A stretch of 20,275 bases of DNA from Candidatus Lloydbacteria bacterium RIFCSPLOWO2_02_FULL_54_12 (GTDB lineage Bacteria > Patescibacteriota > Minisyncoccia > Phycocordibacterales > UBA6899). The translations under genes and the position numbers were made by a program. Shown here piece after piece: positions 14,918 through 20,275 of this stretch. The first letter of the stretch is position 1. Each line of letters starts with the position of its first letter. A model generated the notes under the pieces. The model was given only the letters and a program-made list of their open reading frames with translations, did not search any database and was not told the DNA's origin. The stretch lies in NCBI GenBank assembly GCA_001819095.1, contig MHLS01000033.1:1-20275 (forward strand), given 5' to 3'.

Positions 14918-14933
14918 AATTATTTAAATAATT
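14918..14933. repeat. Perfect 16-bp AT palindrome before the PLD/J gene
   Basis: AATTATTTAAATAATT is its own reverse complement. It lies directly after the stop of the previous gene and 23 nt before the next ATG, so it may be an operator or part of a promoter. No other promoter is visible in this 40-nt gap. Confidence 0.5.
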
Positions 14934-14956
14934 CGAGTACAAACCAACCCTCTTTT

Positions 14957-16429
14957 ATGGAAACAAAAGCTTACTTTAAGAACATACGACGGCAAATAAT
15001 GAAAGAACTTGGAGAAGCGCAGTTTTCCGTCATTGTCGCCGTTGCATGGTTTACCGACAAGGAAATACTTGATCTGCTCCGCAAAAAAGCCAAGGAGGGA
15101 ATTAGGGTTGTCGTCTTATCAATGGAGGACGCCAAGAACGCAAAGTCCCTGCCCTGGTTTGAGTCTATCGTGAAAGCGGGTGGTAGCGTATATCTTGTAC
15201 CGGAATATGAGGACGAGTCGCTCATGCACAATAAATTTTGCGTGATAGACGACACGAAGGTGATCAACGGCTCCTACAATTGGACATATAACGCAGCCAG
15301 AAAAAATAAAGAAAATATAACCGTCATCACGGGCAATCCCGAACTTGCAGACGAATTTACACAGGAATTCTTTGAGCTTGTTACTCGATATTACCCTAAC
15401 ACTGCTCCGCCGCCTGCGATGGACTTAGAAAAAGTGATAAAGCGGTTCGATGTCATCAGAAATTTAATCGGCTTAGGTGATATCCCTGGGGTTAAACAAC
15501 AGGCGAAGCACATTAGTCGGCTGAGGCACGATGTTTCAATCCAGAAAATACTCAAGCTCATATACGATGACGAAATCCCTGGTGCTGTTGCTGCAATTGA
15601 AGAATTTATAAAAAAGAACAGGGGATTGGTCGTGTATGTCGATCCGGAGATCGCGGCGCTTTTGTTCGAGAATGATTCGCTGGATTTGAGGCTAGAGGAG
15701 GCAAATTTTAAGAAGATGGAAATTACCAAGAAGATCCTTCAACTAGAGGCTGTATTAATGAAAGCAATGGGTTCTCTGATCAAAGATATCATTTACCTCA
15801 GGAGAGAGATAGTTATGTTGAAAAGGAGTCTCACAACAGAGAAAAAAGAAAAGTCTACATTGGAAGAAGAGAGACTGAAGAAGGAATACGAAGAAATTGA
15901 ACGCGAATGGGAGAAGTACGAAAGCGCCGCAGAGAAAAACCGGAAGCAGGAAGATGTGGCAACGCTGACCGAAGAGGACGCGGAACAGTTGTCAAAGATG
16001 TACAGGAAGGCAGCGCACCTCTGTCATCCAGATAAGTTCTCGAATTTGTCTGAGATGAAGCAAAAGGAGGCAGCCAAGATGTTTGTAGAATTGAATGAGG
16101 CTAACAGGAAAAATGACATTGAAAGGGTTACCGAGATTCTTGAACAGATTGAGAAGGGTTCGTTCGCAGTCTCTGCTCCCGAGAAGAACGTTGATAAGGA
16201 AGAATTGCGGAAGAGAGTCATTCGAAAGCGCGAAAAAATAAAAAACGAGACCGCAGATATCAACGAATTGCTGGAAAAGGACGAATACAAGCTTTCCGCC
16301 GACAGGAAGGCTCTCGATGCATATATAAAAGGGAAAGTCAGCGCATTTAAGCAAGAACTTGAGTCACTAAAAAAAGAGTTTAAAAAATTACAGAAGGAGG
16401 TAAGAAAGTCGAAGAAGAGAACTTCGTAG
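14957..16429 (+). CDS. Phospholipase-D-like nuclease domain fused to coiled coil and J domain
   Basis: A 490-residue protein with an unusual build. Residues 1-145 are a PLD-superfamily domain with one HKD-type motif: H91-N-K93 and D98 in LMHNKFCVIDD, then NGSYNWT (104-110). Single-motif members act as dimers and include nucleases (Nuc, BfiI-like). Residues ~155-235 are helical, and ~245-335 form a charged coiled coil. Residues ~342-398 form a J domain with HPD at 357-359 (KAAHLCHPDKFS), which would recruit and stimulate DnaK/Hsp70. A second very charged coiled coil (about 410-490) ends the protein. There is no signal peptide, so it should act in the cytosol. An attractive reading is a nuclease or end-processing enzyme regulated by chaperones, possibly in defence. 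No Shine-Dalgarno is seen, and the next gene starts 9 nt after its stop. Confidence 0.85.
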   Translation: METKAYFKNIRRQIMKELGEAQFSVIVAVAWFTDKEILDLLRKKAKEGIRVVVLSMEDAKNAKSLPWFESIVKAGGSVYLVPEYEDESLMHNKFCVIDDTKVINGSYNWTYNAARKNKENITVITGNPELADEFTQEFFELVTRYYPNTAPPPAMDLEKVIKRFDVIRNLIGLGDIPGVKQQAKHISRLRHDVSIQKILKLIYDDEIPGAVAAIEEFIKKNRGLVVYVDPEIAALLFENDSLDLRLEEANFKKMEITKKILQLEAVLMKAMGSLIKDIIYLRREIVMLKRSLTTEKKEKSTLEEERLKKEYEEIEREWEKYESAAEKNRKQEDVATLTEEDAEQLSKMYRKAAHLCHPDKFSNLSEMKQKEAAKMFVELNEANRKNDIERVTEILEQIEKGSFAVSAPEKNVDKEELRKRVIRKREKIKNETADINELLEKDEYKLSADRKALDAYIKGKVSAFKQELESLKKEFKKLQKEVRKSKKRTS

Positions 16430-16438
16430 ATCTACGGC

Positions 16439-17044
16439 ATGCCCGAAAACAAAAAATCTCAAGATATAAATAGTGCTCTAATAAAAACGGGGGACGCAAC
16501 AGAAGCACTAACAAGGGTGAGTAGCTTGATCTCACTCACTAATATGCTTAGTATGAATATAATAAAAAAGGGAATTATTAACAGGAATAATATAAATAAC
16601 ATGAACGAATTTTTTAAACAGATAGAAAATCATCTTGGTTTTTTTGGCTACAAAAGTGAGATTGGGGAGAAGGAAGGGGAGAAGGTAAAAAACATGATGT
16701 TCAGGCACCCCACAAAGTTAGATTATTTTGTGACGGAGTTCATTCCGGGAATATTTCTGTTTTCAACTTCTATTGGGTATGACAGAAGGCCAAACGACGC
16801 AATGGACAGTGCAATAAACACGGCAAATCGGAAACTCAACCTAACAAGGGCATACTATGATACAAAAGATGACAAGGAAAAAGGACGTGATAAATTTGTA
16901 ATTTTGCGACTCGAAGCAGGGTTTACCGGGAAGTACGAAAAGAATTTATTCGGCGTCTTCTTTGGCAATCTTGAGCGCGACCAGCGTGTTATTTTCGAAA
17001 ACGGAGATTTTATAAAAGCTTTCAATAAGGAGGAAACAGAGTAG
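16439..17044 (+). CDS. Hypothetical protein, possibly with a YbjN/type-III-chaperone-like fold
   Basis: A 201-residue soluble protein that starts 9 nt after the PLD/J gene and is probably in the same operon. Residues 1-60 are helical and Asn/Ile-rich. Residues ~65-195 alternate strands and helices (FFGYKSEIGEKEGEKV, FVTEFIPGIFLFSTSIGYD, KFVILRLEAGFT, LFGVFFGNLERDQRVIFENG), which reminds me of the YbjN/type-III secretion chaperone fold, used in bacteria as a protein-binding module. That resemblance is weak, and no catalytic motif is seen. A long, well-paired hairpin follows at 17062-17096. Confidence 0.65.
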   Translation: MPENKKSQDINSALIKTGDATEALTRVSSLISLTNMLSMNIIKKGIINRNNINNMNEFFKQIENHLGFFGYKSEIGEKEGEKVKNMMFRHPTKLDYFVTEFIPGIFLFSTSIGYDRRPNDAMDSAINTANRKLNLTRAYYDTKDDKEKGRDKFVILRLEAGFTGKYEKNLFGVFFGNLERDQRVIFENGDFIKAFNKEETE

Positions 17045-17061
17045 GAACTTGAGGAACAGTC

Positions 17062-17096
17062 CCCCTGTAGTATCTGCCTAAGGCGGAACTACGGGG
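17062..17096. terminator. Long hairpin after the PLD/J operon, possible terminator
   Basis: Three stacked helices: CCCC (62-65)/GGGG (93-96), GTAGT (67-71)/ACTAC (88-92), and TCTGCC (73-78)/GGCGGA (82-87, one T-G wobble) around the loop TAA. Only single-base bulges interrupt it. No T-run follows, so it is either a non-classical terminator or an RNA-stabilising structure. The numbers are offsets from 17000. Confidence 0.5.
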
Positions 17097-17140
17097 CGTG
17101 CCTCCAAAAAGATTTGAAACGTGTCGCCTTTTGATCTCTC

Positions 17141-17163
17141 GCACTTGCTACTATAAGCAAATG
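17141..17163 (+). promoter_or_regulatory. 23-bp repeated promoter-like element, copy 1
   Basis: Identical to 19045-19067. It contains the inverted repeat TTGCT-ACTATA-AGCAA, and TACTAT (17149-17154) ends 6 nt before an ATG, as in the leaderless promoters elsewhere in the window. TTGATC at 17131-17136 is too close for a normal -35. Confidence 0.55.
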
Positions 17164-17220
17164 GAGATGAAGAAGTCGGGTTTCTTTGGGTGGTTTACGA
17201 GTTTGCCTACGGAGCATTGA
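17161..17220 (+). CDS. Possible 19-residue peptide (leader peptide or gene relic)
   Basis: The ATG at the end of the repeated promoter element opens a frame of 19 codons: MEMKKSGFFGWFTSLPTEH, then TGA. It has a basic start and a hydrophobic aromatic core. It lies 80 nt upstream of the secreted cell-wall protein, with the 29-bp repeat between. It might be a leader peptide that controls that gene, a small membrane-active peptide, or the remnant of a longer gene. Evidence is limited to the promoter-like element and position. Confidence 0.25.
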   Translation: MEMKKSGFFGWFTSLPTEH

Positions 17221-17236
17221 CGAGAAACGGGCAACG

Positions 17237-17265
17237 TTGGCAAAAGCAAGGGAGGGGAGTAGGCT
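17237..17265 (+). repeat. 29-bp direct repeat, copy 2
   Basis: Identical to 13117-13145. It lies 36 nt upstream of the ATG of the secreted protein. An in-frame TTG at its end (17265), preceded at 5 nt by GGAG, is an alternative start for that gene. Confidence 0.85.
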
Positions 17266-17300
17266 TGAAGTATCGAACTTTATCATTTCTTGAAACCCCC

Positions 17301-18911
17301 ATGGATATGAAAACTAAGATGCTCGTTTTTGTTAGCATAATCCTCCTTTCTCTCCCACTCGTTTCATTTGCCGTTGCGCCACAACCGGCCAGCATGCTCA
17401 CGGTCAATGAAATTGTTCAACAGATTACGGCCATCCAGTTCAAAATAGATGAGTTGAAGGCGTCACTCGTCGAGTCGAAACAGAATTTATCGGCGGTTGA
17501 GTGGGAACTAAAAACCACCAAGACGTTGAGGTTTGGAATGGCTGGTGACGAGGTCAAGGCCCTTCAAGAATTTTTGAGCAGACTACCTGATGTTTACCCC
17601 GAAGGGTTGGTCACCGGCTATTTTGGTCGACTCACCGAGGCCGCAGTGAAAAGATTACAAGAAGCGAATGGTATCGAAACAGTAGGCATTGTCGGGCCAA
17701 AAACCCGTGCGAAACTAAGTGAAATATCGTCGGGTGTTAGTGGCGGTGGTTCTCCGTCACCAACTGCGGTCGTCGCAACTGAGAGCGGGAGTGGTAACGA
17801 AAATAGTGTCGGCAACACCGATAGTCCAACATCGTTTGTCCCGGAGAATAGTGCCGGGAACCATCCGACAACGACTCCGTCAGAAACGGTCCCCGCGACT
17901 CCGGCAGTTCCCGCCGAACCTATTGGTCAAACTGGTACGACGACCGTGTCTGCAACGCCTGCAACCCCCGCTCAACCCGCAAGTTCGGGCGGAGGAGGGT
18001 TACCGACGACCGACACAACAGCACCAGTGATATCGAATATCGTTGCATCCGCAACAAGCTTTACTGCTGTTATTACTTGGACCACTGATGAACCATCTGA
18101 CAGCAGGGTCTATTTCTCTCCTGCAACAACTACTCCGCTAGGAAGTGATGCTCAATATGTAACGAGTCACAGCGTAAGTCTCAGTGGCCTATCTTCCTCA
18201 AGAACATATTCTTATGTTGTCGTGTCAAAAGACGGCAGTGGAAATACCGCAACAAGTAGTGAGCAATCTTTTGTGACACTGACCACAGTTCCAATCGGCA
18301 CTCCGCCGACGGATTTTACCGCCACACTTTCGCTTGATTATGGTAATCCCAGTTCGAATATTAGTTTGAGGTGGTTCCCTGCAAGCGATAATGCAACAGT
18401 GGTTGGGTATTCGGTCTTAGATTCAGGTATTGCGCTTGGAATGAATAATACCGTTTCTTGTTCGGTTGATACTGATAATTATAGTCAGGCGATAAGTCCA
18501 GGTTCGTACTATTTTTTGGAACCCTCCCTCAAGACTAATTTGTGTAGTGCGGCGAATGTTAGTCCATCTACTAACTATGTTTTAACGATGATTGCTCATT
18601 ATGCTAATGGAAATGTTTCGCAGGAAAGCAATCCCGTCAGCATTACGACGCATAGCACGAATTGGCGTTCCTGCTCTCCTGTCGCAGGTCTTAACTCTGG
18701 GAATCTTCCTTGGAACGTAAGGGGGTCTGTCACCACTCCAGATGCTACCTATACTGATGTTTGTACTAATAGGATGAAAGGAAATCCAGATCCTAATTTA
18801 ATTGAATACGTTTGTTGGCCTGATGCCACTAACGGGGGTGCGCTTGGCGGCATCATTGGGCAGGCGTACCACTACTGCTCTAATGGTTGTACCAACGGGG
18901 CGTGCAATTAA
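17301..18911 (+). CDS. Secreted peptidoglycan-binding protein with fibronectin-III-like repeats
   Basis: 536 residues from ATG 17301; ATG 17307 or TTG 17265 are alternatives. Residues 1-25 are a signal peptide (KTKMLVFVSIILLSLPLVSFAVA) with cleavage likely near A25. Residues 34-70 form a short coiled coil. Residues ~74-142 are a PG_binding_1 domain (LRFGMAGDEVKALQEFL, GYFGRLTEAAVKRLQ, GIVGPKTRAKL). Residues ~143-235 are a Pro/Thr/Ser/Ala linker. An FN3-like domain lies at ~237-325 (APVISNIVASATS, ITWTTDEPSDSRVYF, YSYVVVSKDGSGNTATSS), a second diverged FN3-like domain at ~333-445, and a Cys-rich tail (seven Cys in the last ~80 residues) at the end. This layout is common in Patescibacteria surface proteins. 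It probably anchors to the wall and binds a host cell, polymer or other ligand. Confidence 0.85.
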   Translation: MDMKTKMLVFVSIILLSLPLVSFAVAPQPASMLTVNEIVQQITAIQFKIDELKASLVESKQNLSAVEWELKTTKTLRFGMAGDEVKALQEFLSRLPDVYPEGLVTGYFGRLTEAAVKRLQEANGIETVGIVGPKTRAKLSEISSGVSGGGSPSPTAVVATESGSGNENSVGNTDSPTSFVPENSAGNHPTTTPSETVPATPAVPAEPIGQTGTTTVSATPATPAQPASSGGGGLPTTDTTAPVISNIVASATSFTAVITWTTDEPSDSRVYFSPATTTPLGSDAQYVTSHSVSLSGLSSSRTYSYVVVSKDGSGNTATSSEQSFVTLTTVPIGTPPTDFTATLSLDYGNPSSNISLRWFPASDNATVVGYSVLDSGIALGMNNTVSCSVDTDNYSQAISPGSYYFLEPSLKTNLCSAANVSPSTNYVLTMIAHYANGNVSQESNPVSITTHSTNWRSCSPVAGLNSGNLPWNVRGSVTTPDATYTDVCTNRMKGNPDPNLIEYVCWPDATNGGALGGIIGQAYHYCSNGCTNGACN

Positions 18912-18919
18912 GAGGATGT

Positions 18920-19030
18920 AAGGTAATGGGGACACTGTTGATTGAAGAGCAACGTGTCATAATATTTCCGCGTGAAGTAATGGTGACAGCCACAATTGAT
19001 TGAGTCTCGGCATGTTGTATTATTTCCACG
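18920..19030. repeat. Two diverged tandem hairpin units
   Basis: Unit 1 (about 18920-18973) and unit 2 (about 18975-19030) share GTAATGG-GACA near the start, TTGATTGA in the middle, and TRTTATTTCC-CG-type ends. In unit 1, GACAC-T-GTTG pairs with CAAC-GTGTC around a 9-nt loop; unit 2 keeps a weaker version. They look like a small tandem REP-like or RNA element in the gap 18912-19228, which otherwise holds a promoter-like repeat and regulatory dyads but no gene. Confidence 0.45.
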
Positions 19031-19044
19031 GCCCTACTCTGTCT

Positions 19045-19067
19045 GCACTTGCTACTATAAGCAAATG
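19045..19067 (+). promoter_or_regulatory. 23-bp repeated promoter-like element, copy 2
   Basis: Identical to 17141-17163, again ending in an ATG 6 nt after TACTAT. Here the frame closes after ten codons (19065-19097), so no lasting gene follows. It may drive a leader transcript toward the ArsR-type gene or be a duplicated relic. Confidence 0.5.
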
Positions 19068-19131
19068 CGCAGGCGTGCGGCGGCAACTTTTTTGTAGAAC
19101 CCTTCAGTTCTTTCTATGGACATATTCTCAC

Positions 19132-19175
19132 GAATAAGGGGTATAAGGTTCGCATTCTCCCATCTCCCCTTATTC
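19132..19175. promoter_or_regulatory. Inverted repeat upstream of the ArsR operator
   Basis: GAATAAGGGG (19132-19141) is the exact reverse complement of CCCCTTATTC (19166-19175), 24 nt apart. The right arm overlaps the larger dyad at 19168-19203, so the two structures are mutually exclusive if formed in RNA. Confidence 0.45.
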
Positions 19176-19203
19176 TCTAATTCGCGCGAATAGGCGAATA
19201 AGG
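19168..19203. promoter_or_regulatory. 36-bp dyad element, copy 1 (probable ArsR-type operator)
   Basis: Centred on the perfect palindrome TTCGCGCGAA (19181-19190), with arms CCTTATTC / GAATAAGG. The half-sites match at 15 of 18 positions. Bases 19168-19200 are repeated exactly at 19535-19567. It lies 25 nt upstream of the ArsR-like start, where an autorepressor would bind. A second small dyad TGATA-TCT-TATCA (19211-19223) covers the presumed -10 region. Confidence 0.6.
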
Positions 19204-19228
19204 AAAATTGTGATATCTTATCAATGTC

Positions 19229-19489
19229 ATGAAAGAAGTTGAGAAACAAATGAAGGCGCTGGCAAACAGGCGCCGCCTCGCCATCCTCCGGTATCTCAAA
19301 AAGACTCGGGAGGCCTCGGTCGGGGACATTGCGGAAGAGATCAAGCTTTCGTTCAAGGCAACATCGAAACATCTCGGCATTCTTTATGCCGCCGGGATAC
19401 TTGAGAAAGAACAACGGAGCCTCACCATATTTTATAGCTTGGCCGCGACGCAACATCTCGCGACCAAACATGTGATCGGAGTGCTGTGA
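19229..19489 (+). CDS. ArsR-family winged-helix repressor, no obvious metal site
   Basis: An 86-residue protein filling the ArsR HTH fold: KQMKALANRRRLAILRYL (7-24), ASVGDIAEEIKLSFKATSKHLGIL (30-53) as helix-turn-helix, then AGILEKEQRSLTIFYSL as the wing. The metal-sensing cysteines (ELCVCDL type) are absent and no cysteine is present at all, so it senses something else or is constitutive. It is flanked on both sides by copies of a large palindrome that are good candidates for its operators. The start at ATG 19229 has no Shine-Dalgarno. It may regulate itself and the following mazEF region. Confidence 0.88.
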   Translation: MKEVEKQMKALANRRRLAILRYLKKTREASVGDIAEEIKLSFKATSKHLGILYAAGILEKEQRSLTIFYSLAATQHLATKHVIGVL

Positions 19490-19530
19490 GATCCTCGTGG
19501 CGCGACGCATATTGCCCGGCAACCCTCCTC

Positions 19531-19574
19531 TGTTCCTTATTCTCTAATTCGCGCGAATAGGCGAATATGGAACA
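19531..19574. promoter_or_regulatory. 44-bp dyad element, copy 2 (probable ArsR-type operator)
   Basis: Same core as 19168-19203 (33 bp identical), but with longer arms: TGTTCC at the left end and GGAACA at the right. 18 of 22 half-site positions pair. It lies 41 nt after the arsR stop and 49 nt before the mazEF -35 box. Confidence 0.6.
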
Positions 19575-19622
19575 CTCGATTAATCACATCCGTCGGAAGG
19601 GGTCTCCGTAGTTTTGGGGGAG

Positions 19623-19656
19623 TTGACAGCGGGCGCAAGGTATATACAATGTATAC
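19623..19656 (+). promoter_or_regulatory. mazEF promoter with overlapping operator
   Basis: A perfect TTGACA (19623-19628), a 16-bp spacer, and TACAAT (19645-19650), ending 8 nt before the mazE ATG. The inverted repeat GTATA (19640-19644) / TATAC (19652-19656) surrounds the -10 and is a likely MazE binding site. The mRNA should be leaderless or nearly so. Confidence 0.7.
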
Positions 19657-19658
19657 AC

Positions 19659-19895
19659 ATGACTACCAAGGTACAAAAATGGGGAAATAGCCTCGCGGTG
19701 CGCATACCCAAGGAAGTCGCCGGCGAATTTCGTTCCGGTACATCCGTCACTATCGGACGCGAGGGCGACACGCTCCTTGTTCGTCTTGCGAAAAAGCAGA
19801 ACTACTCGCTCAAAGAACTTGTTGCGCGGATCGATACGAAGAAATTGCACAAAGAGTCGGATTGGGGCGGCCCCAGGGGTCGAGAAACATGGTAA
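19659..19895 (+). CDS. mazE: MazE-like antitoxin (AbrB/SpoVT fold)
   Basis: A 78-residue protein from ATG 19659. An in-frame ATG at 19614 lies upstream of the promoter's -35 and is unlikely. The N-terminus TTKVQKWGNSLAVRIPKEVA is the classic swapped-hairpin DNA-binding signature of MazE/AbrB antitoxins. The strand SVTIGREGDTLLVRL follows, and the C-terminal helix-to-coil (about 48-78), ending DWGGPRGRETW, would thread onto the toxin. It should bind the GTATA/TATAC repeat in its own promoter. Its last 7 bases overlap the mazF start, giving coupled translation in the usual antitoxin-first order. Confidence 0.92.
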   Translation: MTTKVQKWGNSLAVRIPKEVAGEFRSGTSVTIGREGDTLLVRLAKKQNYSLKELVARIDTKKLHKESDWGGPRGRETW

Positions 19896-20230
19896 AGACA
19901 AAATATATTCCCGATCGCGGTGACATCGTTTGGCTCGACCTCAATCCCGCGAAGGGGCATGAGCAAAAAGGAGTGCGTCCGGCGTTCGTCGTTTCACCGA
20001 AGCTCTACAACGCAAAGACCGGTCTTGCGCTCATGTGCCCCGTCACCTCCGCGAGCAAGGGATATAGTTTTGAGGTTGCACTCAACTTCTCCCGAACGAT
20101 CGGTGTCGTCCTTGCCGACCACGTCCGCTCACTCGACTGGAAAGCGCGCAACGCCCGTTACATTGAAACAGTTTCCGATGCGATCACCGATGAAGTGGAG
20201 GCGAAACTGCGGACGCTCATTGTGCGATAA
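19889..20230 (+). CDS. mazF: MazF-like mRNA interferase toxin
   Basis: A 113-residue PemK/MazF toxin from ATG 19889, within the mazE stop (ATGGTAA overlap). Family marks are RGDIVWLDLNPAKGHEQKGVRPAFVVSP (about 9-36, with the conserved G-x-E-Q-x-G-x-RP loop), ALMCPVTS (T/S at the catalytic site), and ADHVRSLDW, all as in ribosome-independent endoribonucleases that cut mRNA at short sequences. Length is typical (about 110). A longer start at 19862 would lie inside mazE and is not favoured. The remaining 45 bases of the window after it are GC-rich and show no feature. Confidence 0.93.
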   Translation: MVKTKYIPDRGDIVWLDLNPAKGHEQKGVRPAFVVSPKLYNAKTGLALMCPVTSASKGYSFEVALNFSRTIGVVLADHVRSLDWKARNARYIETVSDAITDEVEAKLRTLIVR

Positions 20231-20275
20231 TGGGGGTAAAAACGTCCGCCCGCCGATCCCTGCGGCTCGCCGGCG

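Noticed and set aside
19055..19522. 155-codon minus-strand frame opposite the ArsR-type gene
   Set aside because: Antisense to a clear winged-helix gene and runs through both dyad elements; no recognisable domain.
1..20275. CRISPR arrays, tRNA or rRNA genes, complete IS elements
   Set aside because: No regularly spaced repeats, cloverleaf-like sequences, rRNA signatures or transposase motifs were recognised on either strand. Direct repeats occur only in pairs.
1..20275. Alternative genetic code (TGA as Gly, as in Gracilibacteria/Absconditabacteria)
   Set aside because: Several genes end in TGA at natural family lengths (hutU, hutI, the RHH antitoxin), and no family alignment needs read-through.

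Overview
The window reads as a chromosomal segment of a bacterium with standard TGA/TAA/TAG stops. I infer the Candidate Phyla Radiation (Patescibacteria, Parcubacteria-like). The reasons are many small single-domain genes, few Shine-Dalgarno sites with several apparently leaderless starts, a secreted peptidoglycan-binding/fibronectin-type protein with a long Pro/Thr-rich linker, small TrmB- and ArsR-type regulators, and a mosaic of small accessory modules. The taxonomic call is inference. I see no rRNA, tRNA, CRISPR array or complete insertion sequence.

Layout. (1) 1-850: a terminator, a small zinc-ribbon protein, and an AT-rich non-coding stretch with inverted repeats. (2) 858-6053: a four-gene island that looks like defence or nucleic-acid surveillance. 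It holds an AAA/OLD-type ATPase overlapping a TOPRIM-like partner, then a RecQ helicase fused to a ComFC-like phosphoribosyltransferase that overlaps a DprA-like gene. (3) 6135-7088: three small genes, the last resembling a phage small terminase. (4) 7260-9374: an HD-domain hydrolase and a short Cys-containing protein on the minus strand, a TrmB-family regulator on the plus strand, and a 49-residue membrane protein on the minus strand. (5) 9505-12476, minus strand: a GC-rich two-gene operon for urocanase (hutU) and imidazolonepropionase (hutI). These are the middle steps of histidine breakdown, with no histidase or formiminoglutamate hydrolase beside them. (6) 12602-13109: a ribbon-helix-helix/RelE-like toxin-antitoxin pair. 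(7) 13158-17044: an SppA-type membrane protease, an unknown protein, a protein joining a phospholipase-D-like nuclease domain to a coiled coil and a J domain, and another unknown protein. Identical 29-bp direct repeats lie on either side of this stretch. (8) 17161-18911: a repeated promoter-like element, a possible 19-residue peptide, and a secreted cell-wall protein. (9) 18912-20230: a pair of diverged hairpin units, an ArsR-like regulator between two copies of a large dyad-symmetric element, and a mazEF pair.

How the parts may work together: the ATPase/TOPRIM and RecQ-PRTase/DprA pairs, two toxin-antitoxin modules, the PLD-J protein and the orphan terminase-like gene together make this an accessory, defence-rich neighbourhood. 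The hut operon is a metabolic insert of different base composition. A recurring feature is a -10-like hexamer ending 6-8 nt before an ATG, found at six places, which suggests that leaderless transcription is common here.
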